Assembly: GCA_963575645.1 (NCBI GenBank)
Contig: OY754472.1
Span: forward strand, 30,195,401 to 30,259,400
Source: Xanthostigma xanthostigma
Lineage: Eukaryota; Arthropoda; Insecta; Raphidioptera; Raphidiidae
DNA: 64,000 nt
Direction: 5' to 3'
Shown: positions 20,691-32,566 of the stretch, in pieces
Layout of the letters: every line of letters begins with the position of its first letter
Numbering within the stretch: the stretch's first letter is position 1
Made by a program: the position numbers and the translations under genes
The notes under the pieces: model-generated
Seen by the model: only the letters and a program-made list of their open reading frames with translations
Databases searched by the model: none
What the model was told of the DNA's origin: nothing

Positions 20691-22950
20691 TTTACCCAAC
20701 TAACTTTCAGAAATGAATTCGTATAAAGAGCTGTAATATATAATTATTTAATTAATTATTAAGTATTATAGATTATTATTTCACACATAAAAGCATTGTT
20801 GACAGTTATTTCTTTCTCCCTTTTCTCTCTCTCTCTCTCATACGTTGCAGCACATGTGCCAACTGTAGGCCGTACCAAAGAATCATAGTAAATTGAATAG
20901 CGCGCGTTTCTCTCGCTTCCTTAACTCATTTCCGCCGCTTTCACAAAATTACTGCCCATACACATCAAAAACAGGAATTTTAAACTCCGGGAGGTAATTC
21001 TATAAATCGAAATTAACAAGAAACTAACAATAAGTCCAGCATTTGGTGTTGAATATAAAGTTTCGAAATCAACCATGCGGAATTTTTTTGCCCCTTTAAA
21101 AGTTTTTATATTGTTTGATGCAAAAGTGACAAATGAGATTTTAGTACATACCTACCATGAAAAAATAAAATTGAAAAATGAAATTTATTGCAAAGTTATT
21201 GTTATAAGTTTTTAATTTTAAATGTCTAAAAATAGATTCGAGGTCTTGAATGTATTGTTCTCAAAAATTCAATAATAAATAGTTAAATCTCAATTCGACA
21301 GAGTACAAATATTTAAAAATCACACTTCAAGAAATACATTTTTTATACTTAATCCCTTACGGCGTTCAACTGATTTTCACGTTTCAAAACAAATTAGTCT
21401 TGTTATATCGACCCTTATGTAATATTTATAGATTTAAAATAATATTAGTTTATAATGATCTAGAGAGCTGTTTTGTTTAAACGCTACCAGTACATATCCT
21501 CACAATGTTCCGCACCATTTAAATGTTACATTTACCTTCTCTTTATTTACTTAGAAAGTAAAAAACTCGTGAAATTTTTGTATACAAATAAATGCATTCA
21601 AATTCCGCATCATAACTAAGTAATCTTTTGAGCAATGTTAATAATTTTGGATTTGCCTTGACGAACATCAGAAACGGTTCCCATCTAATTGTTTTGAATT
21701 CTTAATCACCAGCTAGATGAAACTTTCGGTTATCCTTGACAATTGCAGTGTTGCATTTTAATTCAGCAATGCAGCAAGGAGGTGCATCCCTACAGTGCAT
21801 CGAAGTAGATGCATTCAAAGTGCAACAGACTGCAGCGAGGGTAGAACAGGACAACACTGTCTGCTGCATTCAGACAACCTACGACAGCCGGTGATTTCTT
21901 TCTCTCTCGTACACACGTTTACATTTTCCTGTCAGCCGCGCGCGCTCGTCTGATGTGTCGGTTGTTACACTAGATATGTATTCTGTTCTTGCACTCTTTA
22001 TCAAGGGATGTCCCTTTTTATAGCAGAGCGTAGGATTAAACTTTCAATTTATTTTTAATTCCAAGAAAAAACTGACAATCTTAATGTAATGTATTTGTAC
22101 CTCTGTTCTTGTAGGACTGTCATACGAACAACGGCTTTTTGACTGTTTTGGGTAATATCAAACTCGGAGATTAGCAGAGTGTTGTGGCAATTTATGATTA
22201 GAATTATCCGATAGCTGTTTAGACCAATCTGCACGGTAGAATTTAACTGGATTGTGAGAAATTAATGATAAATGCAGACAAGATCTTATAGTTGTCGGAT
22301 TTCGTGCTACAACAGTAGAGAACCATGGTAAATCTATCGTTCCTATATTAAAATAATTCGTAGTATGGATATAATTTTTTTACTGTTTTAAATATCGTTG
22401 TATGTTAAGCGTCAATAATCTGATGTTTATTATTATACATAATATTTTTGTAGGTATATAACATTGGCCAACCAATCATCCAAAAATATAGTATCTCTTT
22501 TATACCTATTAGTAATAATGTTGACAGTAATTTGCTGATCAGTTGTTTGTTTCTGAATCATATATGCAATTATCTCTTTGATTGATACGATTACATTCGA
22601 ATTAAAACGATGACATATTGATTCACTTTTTAAAGAATACACCATAAGTACTTGCGTTGATTTAAAAAATTGCATTTATCAATCATTTTGAAGAGTATTT
22701 CACTGTGTTTTAAGATATCAAATTTTGATAAAAAATAAAAGATATGATTGTGTGTCGTATTTAAAACTGCTTTAATTGGAAATCACAAGTAACTTTTAAT
22801 CCAGCGAAATTCGTCAGTTGTACCAACATATTTCAGTTAAATCTGTCAAGTTGTGTCATTTATCTATTTTGTTTTGCGCATATACAATTTGTTCAGAACA
22901 TGTTCAGAATCACTAGTTACAAGTGTACCAACAGTCACTTTCAGTAAACT
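20691..22950. other. No supported gene; (TC)n microsatellite
   Basis: A pyrimidine (TC)n tract lies near 20820-20840. Around 21770-21870 there is a less AT-rich patch with repeated TGCATC/TGCAGC words but no frame or terminal repeat. Nothing else supported. Confidence 0.45.
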
Positions 22951-22953
22951 TAT

Positions 22954-23622
22954 ACTAGGCTGCAGAAAGAATTGTCAAAAAAATTGATTTGATAATGGCC
23001 TCAGATTGTGTTCACATAATTATAGTTTCCACTTTCCATCAGGAGCAGTTTAATGTCGTATTCAAACTCCCTGTCATCTAAAACATTACGCTGGGTGAAT
23101 GGAGAAGCATCTTAGTCCAAAATGGCTATTTTGAGTTGTATATGCCTATAGATGTTTTTGAGCATATTTAAATGTAGATAAAATGCATGTTTCGTCAAAA
23201 TATGGTATAATAGAATCTATTATACCATATTTTGGCGAAACATGAAATTATTCTGCATTTAAATATGCTCAAAAACATCTATAGGCATATACAACTCAAA
23301 ATAGCCATTTTGGACTTAAGATACTTCTGCATTCACCCAGCGAATTTAGATTGTACTCACACAAAAACAAATGATTCTTCTACATAGAAAAAGACCGCGT
23401 TTAAAGCTAAATTTTGATCAAAATGCGTAGAAAAAAGTTGTTTGGAACTGGAAACTACAAAAAGCGATAGTAAATGCATGTATACATAATTTAAGAAAAA
23501 TATTGTTTCAATCGATCAATTATTTTTACAGCAGGATTGATTTGAAACTACTATGTATGCTTTTCATATGGAGAAATATGTATGTTCACAATTGTAAAAA
23601 CACATTTTTTGACAACCCAGCA
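22954..23622. mobile_element. TTAA-type element T, copy 1, interrupted by a palindromic MITE
   Basis: Left end AGGCTGCAGAAAGAATTGTC and right end GACAACCCAGCA followed by TTAA (23623-23626). The same element appears at 55485-55920 and, partly and reversed, at 36545-36860. Shared interior words include TTGATTTGA(T/C)AATG, GTCGTATTCAAACTCCCTGT and CACAAAAACAAATGATT. The copy is longer than the 55 kb one because of a 257-bp insertion at 23089-23345. Confidence 0.85.
23089..23345. mobile_element. Near-perfect palindromic MITE, 3-bp TTA duplication
   Basis: Two arms of about 125 bp meet at 23214-23217 (TAGAATCTATTA); outer ends are CGCTGGGTGAATG and CATTCACCCAGCG. TTA lies on both sides (23086-23088, 23346-23348). 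The sister repeat at 55.6 kb has a single TTA (55617-55619) with no insert, which proves an insertion. A TTA/TAA 3-bp duplication is typical of PIF/Harbinger elements; that assignment is inferred from target length only. Confidence 0.93.
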
Positions 23623-23626
23623 TTAA

Positions 23627-23969
23627 TATAGACTCCTCAGTTTCAATTTCACTAATATTACACAAAATAGAGTCTGAAGTATTATATTACAGTGTTTCTA
23701 CTAAGGCGGCTGATCTGTAGTCAAGAACGAAGGCGACGGTATTGTTAAACAATGACCAGTTAGGTATTGTTGTTAAAGGAAAACGGACATCCCTGACGTG
23801 AATGCAGTCTGCACTTCAGCCCATGTAACCGTAGTGCCGTTGCAGACGTCTGTCAGACTATCCAACATGTAGCCCTGCTATATAAAACTCCATCACAAAT
23901 TCACAAAACACTGTGTACGTCGCGGCAAGTGTAGCTGGACACTTCAGGTCCTTGAAATGCTAGAGGCAT
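23627..23969. other. No feature seen
   Basis: Mixed composition, no frame or repeat supported. Confidence 0.4.
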
Positions 23970-24250
23970 GTGGCTCGAGAATAAGCGTTGACGGATTTAG
24001 GAGAGTCGACATCTAATGGCCCGTTTGGTTGGAAGTAAAACCGTGCAATTGGCGCGACACTTTTATGGGAGAACGTTACGTTTGTGTGCGCTGGATTGAA
24101 CATGGTTTAGTTGACGGCGACATCTAGATAACAGGGCGGAATTTAGTTACTGGTATTTCGTTAGATCACAACGTTTGCTATGTGTGTGCATTGGATTGTA
24201 AAATGGATTTTGTTGACGGGGGCATCCAAATGAGATTTATTAGTTATTAA
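23970..24250. repeat. Degenerate tandem repeats
   Basis: The motif GTTGACGG..(G/A)..CATCTA with an upstream TGGATT(G/T) recurs about three times (near 23988, 24095 and 24195), spaced roughly 100 bases. Copies are much diverged. No frame is conserved across them. Confidence 0.5.
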
Positions 24251-25268
24251 GTGGCACGCTAGTAACTTAAAGTTGAAGTGTCCGTAGAGTGTTCCTAAAC
24301 TTGAAGTTGCATTTACCTAGCTTATATTTATGTTGCACGTATGCCAGACGTCCCACGATGGCTCCTAATTTTTTTTTAGACTTTCAACAGAGATAGGCCT
24401 ATTGCTACATTGTTGATACATAGAAAACTCGATTGATATTTTCACTGTTTATAGGAACTGTAGGTTTGTAATGGATCCGATTGATATAATAACGATACAA
24501 ACATCATCTCAATGATCTTGCCTATTCTCAGGTCTGTGAATGTCCGTATTTTTAGGATAATGATAAATCTTATCTCAAAATAAAAATATATATTGTAATT
24601 GAGGTTTGAAGTGCGCTAAAGGCATCCCTCGCTGCAATCATAAATAAATTAGTAAATACTAGTTTAATAATAGTACTTAGCTTATTCAGATTAGCATACA
24701 TTTCTCTGCTTTGCTGTGTTGCAACGCAACGTTGCATGGATCAGAGAGCATCTTTTGCATGTAATCAAGCGGGCCGCGTGCACATTTCTCTGTTGTGATT
24801 GTGCAATTCAATTTGCGAATCCCGTGCTCTTAGATTTTCGTCACAACAAAACAGAGATATGTGTTCGCAGCTTAAATTTATTATTTAGATCTATATTTAT
24901 GTTCTAGAAACACAGTTGCACGTGTACTGGTGTAAATTTTGTAGTCATAATTTCATAAAATATGGACATATATACAACGTCCCGTATGACAGTATCTAAC
25001 TAAAAATATCTCTGTATAATTTCTTCTATACACCCACTAATACCACCCGCATGCATTTAGTTGAGCCGTTGTTCTGCAATGGAAGATGCTACTGCACTGG
25101 TAAATGCTATTTATACAGTTACGCTTAGCATGTCAAGAGGGCTGACTTACGGTTGAAGCACAGTGTTGTGTAATCGAAGGGATGTGCATTATTTGAATCT
25201 TAATTGTGAGACGTTAGGGTCGCATATTTGGAAGACGTGTCGAATAAGAGAAGAAGAAGGAAACTAGG
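24251..25268. other. No feature seen
   Basis: No supported gene; one short frame near 24716-24907 lacks any recognisable feature. Confidence 0.45.
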
Positions 25269-25620
25269 GGTATGTTCCGAAATATAACCCAGTTTACTGG
25301 CCAGTGCTAATGACGTCATGAATCCGACGCCATAATTGTACTGGTATGCCACCATATTGTAGTGGTGAGACAGATTTGACGTAGCATAAATATTTAGCCA
25401 GAGGTGTGTTCATCAGACTTTGTGGAATTTTTTATTATATTATTTGTTATTTGCAATAATGTCTGATCAACAAAGTAAACAATTACTTTTGGTGGACGAG
25501 GGAAATAATAATACGTCAAGGCACTGGCCAGTATATTTCGGAACGAATCAACAGTACGGCGTCGATTCATGACGTCATTAGCACTGGCCAGTATACTGGG
25601 TTGTATTTCGGAACACACCC
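25269..25620. mobile_element. Long-TIR element with a possible ORF start inside
   Basis: GGGTATGTTCCGAAATATAA opens a terminal repeat of about 70 bp, mirrored at 25551-25620 (ending TTTCGGAACACACCC); CACTGGCCAG-type words and AATGACGTCATGAATC are shared by both arms. The target duplication is not clear, so the superfamily is open. The unique middle holds an ATG at 25460 opening MSDQQSKQLLLVDEGNNN, which then runs into the right repeat, as expected if the copy is a deletion derivative of an autonomous element. Length is 352 bp. Confidence 0.82.
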
Positions 25621-28600
25621 ATAATAATAGAACACGTTTCTTGTTTCTATGCCTGTATCTGTCATTTTATTGAGACACTAATGATTTCCTCCAATAATGC
25701 GAGATTCTGTCAAGGACTTAGGGAATGCAATCCTGATCTCACGAGATCTGGAGGCATTTTACGAGATCAGTCTCGAGACATAAATTGGACGAGATTGAGC
25801 GGTAGTAATCAGCGACACACATTTTAATCACATATCTAAAAAACTGTTCAAAATCTATTGTTAGTTGTTACCGTTGAAAATCATGTGAAAAAAACTATCA
25901 TTGCTGACAAGTATCAGAGTACAATTCTGCAATACCTATCTACATTTTCACGAGATTTGAAATGTCTTCTCAAAATCTTGCCGGCTCTTGAATGAATTAA
26001 TTGTAAATTATAGACGCTCAACATCTGAGGTCATCAGAGTCCATTTGCTGGCTCTTCCTCTAGGTATATTGTAGGGTGCACACGTTGATACAAAATAGTG
26101 ACTAAGCGAGTGATTGGCCTAAATGATTAGATGTCAAATGATCGATACCAAAATATTTGTTAGACTGAATAATAATAATAAATTCTATAGATATATGTAG
26201 ACCTTTAGAAAATGACTCACGCGGTTATTGTACAATGTTTTTATCTAGGAACTATAATAACAGGTTTTAAGAGAAATAAATTTATTATTCGTATGTACCA
26301 ACGCAATGGTTCAAATGACACTACTTTTAAATGGCATTCAAAGTACGTACTTAAAAAGTCAACAGTATTTAAAACTTCCGTCAGTAAAGTTTCATCTGTC
26401 AAGTCGATTGTGACAACACTTCAGAGTTAATTTAATTATCTCTGTTTTTATTATATGCAGCGTAATAAAACAAATATACAAAACACAGGTATTCTTTAAA
26501 TACTGTGTATAGCACAAATCGTTCTCCATTTGTAAAAAAAGACAATAAATTAAAAAAAAAATCGAAAACCGACTGCTTGAAAAGCGAACTAAAAAAAGAG
26601 GTAGGTACGTCGGTTCGTGAAAAACTCGGCGGAAGCCATGCTCCTTACGCATTTTATATTAATGTGTAGCGTATCCACAAAAAAAAACAACAAAATTACA
26701 ATCTCACATGGCACACGATCGTTAAGTAATTCCTAATAAATTTTTATTAAAATTGTTATGTAATTTTATTGTTCGCTATATTATGAAGAAAACGTACATT
26801 TCAAAACACTAATCAACAATAAAATGTTTATCACTTACATTTTCTGTTTCCTGCTCACCGTGTTAACATGTAATTAGATTCATAATTTTTGCCGTGATTC
26901 TGTGACATCTGCTAGATTTGCAAACTTCGAAAAGGATATTGGATTGTATAGTTGAAGCCAAATTCGAATTATATCAACATCATCTAAGCAATATATTGTT
27001 TAGGTCGTGTTGATTATACCTTGTGGTTTTTATACCTCAGTTTCAATTTACGACCCAAAACATTTCTGAAAAAGGCAAAACGGCTAACGGTTAAGCCAGG
27101 TACAACAGCGGATGATAATGATGACAATATTTGATTCATCTTGTAATTCCGAACAGAACAGCTCTTTAACATTTTAATTTGTATTTTTAATTACATGTAA
27201 GGTACGCACTTTTATCTGTATTATTGTTTTGTCTTTATTGATATAATGAAAACATTACTTTTAATTAAAACCCAAAAAATGCATTTTCAACAAAAAACTT
27301 GTGTTTTTCAAACATTTTGCTATTAAATTGGAACGGATGCTACGGAGTTTTGTATGGAAATAAATAATTCGTTATGCAACATTTTACGTTATTTCCAACT
27401 TTATCAAAACGTATTGCGATCGTAAAGTGAGCTACCTAATGTATTAATTTACAACTGTTTAATAAACATCTGAAAAAGAGTGTGTAAAAACACGTAGGTA
27501 CATGGGAGTTTGTTTTTACCGATGACTATAACAGGAGGTGTTCCAGACGTCCAGGTATAATTGATTGATCGTTTATTAGCATATGTGCTTATTTCCGTGT
27601 TTTGTTTTGTTATTTATGCGCATGCGTAGATGAAAACAGCTTGCATATAGAGTGCGTAGCTACAAATAAATATACTGACAGCTGCCGTATGATAACTATG
27701 TACGCGATATTTTATTACCCTCTCTGGACGCACCACATTTATATGGACATAAATAGTACTTTTACGCCATATTCAGTCTTCTGCTTGTCTATTCATACGT
27801 CCAGGTTATTTCTTACACTGTTATTTATTACGACTACTGCAGCATACAGGGTAACTACATATCTACAAAAAAACAGGGAATTTTTATGGGCCAAGGAAAT
27901 CGTGTAAGCCATAAGGGGTGTTATCCAATCAGGGAAAAAAGTCAAAAGATTCAGACGTGCAGCAAGTTTAGAACTCGATGGTCATATTGTAAGGTTAGAA
28001 TGAGATTTCTTAATGTCGCCAATAGTCAGGGTTGATTCGATTATACCAATTCATGTTTCTTTAAATAATTTATTAACAATAAATTGAAAATACAATTGAT
28101 ACTTTTGCCGACTCTTGGATTATTACCCGAGAACTGGTGGATTGTAATTGATGAACCATGGAAACATCTATTCTCTACCTCGACCATATGAATGAAAAAT
28201 TCGAAAAACATTGTGGTTTAGGTAGTGAAAACCCTTAAAAAAATTGTTGGCATATACGTGAACTATTATTATCTCGTAATATTCTAGTTTCTAGTGAAAA
28301 TCCAAAAAGAGTTTTCAGGAATGATCAGACATTGAATAATGCAAAGTGGTATTTATAAGGATTTTTGTGACCTTGAAACACTCTCAACAAACCCAGCATA
28401 TTAATGACATTAATCATTTTCTATTACTTTGTTAGGGCGTATTTTTATGCTAATTAATTAAAGTAAACATTTGTTAGCTTTTTGGATAATGAGGTACACA
28501 TGAGTCATTAATGGAACATCTGCTAGTTTTGTTTGCGTATCATATTTCAATTACATCACAGAGTTCAAAAAACAATGCAACAAAAACGCTTTGGCATGTT

Positions 28601-29109
28601 TTTATTTATTAGTAATGACATTATTTTGCAAGTTGCGATTGAGATATTTTTAATTCTACTACACAAGTGTGTAAAGAATTTGAAATCATAGCCGGTCAAT
28701 GAATTTTTGAAGATAATCTACAAAAACGCTTTGGATAGTCATATTGTGTGAACGAGAGTTTTTCAACTCATCCGCTTGATATATGTAAATGATTGGAAAT
28801 ACAGCCGCTAGTATAAAATAAGGCTTAACGTGAAGCACTTTCGTCTAATCATGACTTACGAATTTTCTGACTATACATCTTCAGGTGACTGTTTTCTAGA
28901 TACGTATTGAGTAGTTTGTTTTTTATGCCTTTTGCATGAAAAGCTTGCATCATTAGTGATGGAACAATCGAAACAATACACACTTGATCAAGCTTCCACA
29001 TTTTATTTATTAGATTACATACTTAGATTGCACGGGATTTACCCGGTTGCTGTACTGTACGGGCCGAAGCCCAGTATTAGCGTGGAGACAGTGTGTATTG
29101 AAAAATATT
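25621..29109. other. No supported gene or complete element
   Basis: About 25716-25960 repeats ACGAGAT words and may be a decayed hAT, but only one end can be argued. The rest, including short frames near 26212, 26392, 27602 and 28932, shows no domains and no splice structure. Confidence 0.4.
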
Positions 29110-29165
29110 ATTTTTTTTTAATATACTGATTTTCGGCTTCTACACTCTTTTATGTAATTAGCCAC
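29110..29165 (-). mobile_element. Retroposon 3' tail fragment, minus strand
   Basis: Read on the minus strand the sequence runs GGCTAATTACATAAAAGAG..GTAGAAGCCGAAAAT and ends in a poly(A) run. The partner at 58621-58680 has the same order (GGCTGATTATGTCAGAGGAT.., GGCCAATAAACC, poly(A)). Both look like 3' ends of one retroposon family; the body upstream is not recognisable. Confidence 0.55.
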
Positions 29166-29487
29166 GTCTTATTTAGCTAGATTGAGTAAATTGATCCACT
29201 GTTTGAGCTGTGTTCCATTAAAAACATCTCAACATTAAGGCAGGCGTTTATAATATCGTAACTTTTTTAAAATTATTATTATAGAATAGTATAGTTACGC
29301 TACCGGCCACAATTCTTAATGACTCCAGTTATGGGGGCCTTTATAATTTGCAATCTACCGACCATCACACATTATTTGACGATACTTGAGATAAATAAGT
29401 AAACATTTAAAACATTAGCAATACTCACAACATTATAACATCTACATCAGGGCTGTTTACTGAACACTCGTACTACATTTATGTAAA

Positions 29488-29540
29488 GGCCGCTGCACAC
29501 GAGGATGATTTTGCCACTGGAATCGTCGCAGAAGTTGATT
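29488..29540 (+). mobile_element. TTAA MITE, isolated left end
   Basis: GGCCGCTGCACACGAGGATG matches the terminal repeat of the 36126-36540 element, followed by TTTTGCCACTGGAAT as in the fragment at 49916. The rest is missing or has diverged. Confidence 0.65.
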
Positions 29541-31773
29541 GGCTTATTACTTCTCAAAAATAATTTTAGATGACGTAACTTTTAATAAACCAACTCTTGT
29601 TACTGTATACGATAGATGCATATTTCAAATAGAGAAATTTAATGTTTGTTGTATATTTTTCCTGTCACTTATCAAACTAGATTCTAGAACAACGAAAGAG
29701 GTTTATTGAAAGCTTCACCGTCCAAATATTTTTTTGAGAAGAAACAAACCGATTGATTTCTCATCCATTGAAATGAGTCTGCCTTGCAATTGGTATGATA
29801 GATAGATTCTAATGTTAGGATTCCACAATTATACTAAGACGATACGAAATTTCATTCTACCCGCTCTATATACTGAATCGGTTAATCAATCGTTTTGATA
29901 TGTTCTAATTCTGTAAATCCGGATCTGTCGTCTTTATAAACTTTCCCTGATCTCATTGGCGTTGCGAAGGCGTACTTTACAGTATAGTACTACAGACAAG
30001 ATGGACCACACCTTGCCTTGTCAGTTCATTCTGAATAACCTCTGCACATAATAGAAACAATGATATTTTATTATTATACATTGCGTTATATCTTAACTTG
30101 TAAGCATCGAGAAACATAAAGGCCTACATCGAGTCGTTAATGGAAAGGATATCGACATACCACGCTTAATTGAACGTATTATGAGTAGACGTAAAACATT
30201 GAAAAGAGTATAAATAAATCATGATTTGAAATGTAAGGATTATGATGGTAAAATTGATTTTGTAAAAATATAACAGAAATACACAAGGTGAAAAAATAAC
30301 GAACATTTTAAATAGTTTAGTTAAACGTGCTCAAAATTATATCGTCCCAAAGCTTATCAAGTCCTGCTTGTTACCAGCAGAGAGAGTTCTTTTGGTGCAA
30401 GCCCTTTAAGTATACCTTTCTCATAGACTTTTGCATGTTTTCCGTCTATAATGTTCTTCATCGATTGCTTTCATGGCTTTACTGCTTTGACATCCATCGT
30501 ACAAGCATGAACTTTCCTCATGTGTCTTTTTCCTTAAAATGAAGAATTAGGAGGAAATCATTCAAAAAGCTATGAACTAAAAAGGCTGACTAAAAATGGA
30601 CTTCGATGTTTTTCAGGGTGTTGGAAAAATTTAATAAGAGCTGGTAAGAAGAATACACTGTGAAGGAACGAGAGCACAACTAATAAAATATTTTTTGATT
30701 GTAATTATTAACACATAAAGTAGTAACAGAATCTGTCTTTAATTTCATCTCGTGCATTTTTTTGGGTATTCTATTCCAAAACTCTCCTGAATTATGTCTG
30801 AAATAACTCGATTGGTTTTTATAAAAACTTTTGCACTTGCCAGTTGATACCCAAAGAAGTATAGTGCGCTTTTTATTTACCTACTCTTGATTTAATTGCT
30901 GTTAAAACCGACTTTAACGCGAGCGAAGTGGCGTAATAATAGATTGTATTATCAAAGTGACTATACCAACGTTGTGGTAAAACATGTAGCTGCGGAAGTA
31001 GATGTTGAATTTTTATTGCCAGGCCTTAGTACATTTAATAGCTATAGCAATTCACATTGTGCACACCTTTATTATAAATTGCTTTGGTGTATAATCAATT
31101 ATTTCAAACGCAGATGGTGCTTGCTTTAATTTTAACATCCGCAGGTTCGTACTTCTTCACAATGGTCAGCGTGGTTCTTTTATAGCATGTTATGTCATAG
31201 GCACTTCCGGCACAATCTCCAACAACATATTGCAGACTGATGCGTAAGATTATTTTAATTAATATTCTCCTCCCCAACGATTTCGAAACTTTCAAGTATA
31301 TCCATTTTTGAGATTGTGCGTTGCAAATTGACAAAACCAAAAATTACAAATTGTGTTTACTGTCCTGAAAGCATTCAGCCTATTGAACATTTTGGAAAAA
31401 TGTGCCTGTAAAAAATATTGTATATCTATGTTAGATGTGAGTGGATATAGATGTTCCTTTTTAGACCAAATAAGTGGACCGAATTTGATCAATGGCTGTC
31501 GTTGAATTCGTCTTAACACCAATAGTGTCTTTAACTATAAAATTCAACATGGCGCCTATTACCCGCCATATTGTCTCGGATGATATAAAGATCGCAATTA
31601 TTAAGGATTTTGTGCTGTATTTTTCTCTTTTATTCTTTTAAGTAATTTAATACATATCACCGCTTATAATCCTTTTACCGTCAAGAAATGAACTTTTAGA
31701 TAGTGAAATAATATTTCGTTAGTTTTTTTTCCATACATATTAGTGTAGGTGACTATCCAGTTTTTAACGAAAT
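29541..31773. other. No supported gene
   Basis: Short frames at 30327-30542, 30896-31129 and 31104-31522 overlap each other or lack any feature. No repeats matched within the window. Confidence 0.4.
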
Positions 31774-32072
31774 GGAGCCAATAATACTGCCTCTTTCAAT
31801 TGCAGCAAAAAATTGACAACTTTTTTACGCACGCTCACAAAAGTGTTTGTTTTGTCTGCAACGTGAACGTCTTCTGTCCTTTTACTAGCAAATCAATAAT
31901 ATCAACTTTATTGTTTGATGCGTAACATCGTAATAGGTTTTCCTGCAGTGAATCATCGAGTTTTCCGACCTTGCAGTAATTTTCCACGTGTTCAATTTTT
32001 GTGATGGAAGTTATTTATGATATCTTGTGCACGCGCCGTCCTAATGATTTCTTTAATGGGCGTGTTTTTCAT
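31774..32072 (-). pseudogene. Frameshifted coding-like fragment, unrecognised protein
   Basis: Three successive minus-strand frames each give protein-like sequence. From an ATG at 32072 the first reads MKNTPIKEIIRTARAQDII and stops at 31994-31992. The second, open to a stop at 31837-31835, includes ENYCKVGKLDDSL and LLRCYASNNKVDIIDLLV. The third includes VRKKVVNFLLQLKEA and stops at 31776-31774. One frame taking over where the previous fails is what a gene with small indels looks like. A splice donor-like GTGAGC overlaps the second stop, so an intron is a weaker alternative. The helical, leucine-rich pattern faintly recalls PPR or ankyrin repeats, but I cannot name a family. It is too short for certainty and could be a decayed transposon gene. 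Confidence 0.5.
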
Positions 32073-32468
32073 TCGTATAATATATTTATATTAAATTACA
32101 TAAGAAGAATAATTTGTTCGTGCTTTGAATTGGATATAGGACCGTGATATATTGAGTAAAAATGATGATTGAAGAATTATGTCACTCAGTTCTATAAAAA
32201 GCAGGTCATTATAATATGCAGAATCATTGATTGTGCCTTGTTACTAATTTTTAATTTTTTAATGGCGGATATATGAATGTTATACTTAACCTCAAAAAAT
32301 GTTAATCATCGTAGAGATATTATCTTAAACATCAATTTAACGAAGCTCAAATCACCGATAAATCTCTATTCTTGGAAGATTGATGGTTTTGCATCCAAGG
32401 GTTTTTTATAGGGTGCCAGATACTTAGACCATACTAGCCCCCTACATCGATTAATGGGAGACTTCCCA
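32073..32468. other. No feature seen
   Basis: AT-rich DNA. Confidence 0.4.
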
Positions 32469-32566
32469 TCGCTGTTGAACAAAATCGTAACCTTTAAAAA
32501 TTATTTTTTACTTTTTAGTCCGCGTTGCTATAAAGGAGTATTTTTTTTAGAGCTTTTTAAACTCTG
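32469..32566. mobile_element. Single arm of the 20.5 kb hairpin MITE family
   Basis: TTATTTTTTACTTTTTAGTC plus CGCGTTG(C)TATA and a GAG..TTTTTAAACTCTGATTTTATTA tail follow the right arm of 20511-20683; TCGCTGTTGAACAAAATC nearby is the reverse of GTTTTGTTCAACAGCGAT in that element's loop. The left arm is absent. Confidence 0.7.

Noticed and set aside
25716..25980. Possible decayed hAT with repeated ACGAGAT words
   Set aside because: The left side (TTAGGGAATGCAATCC) is suggestive, but no matching right end or target duplication could be found.
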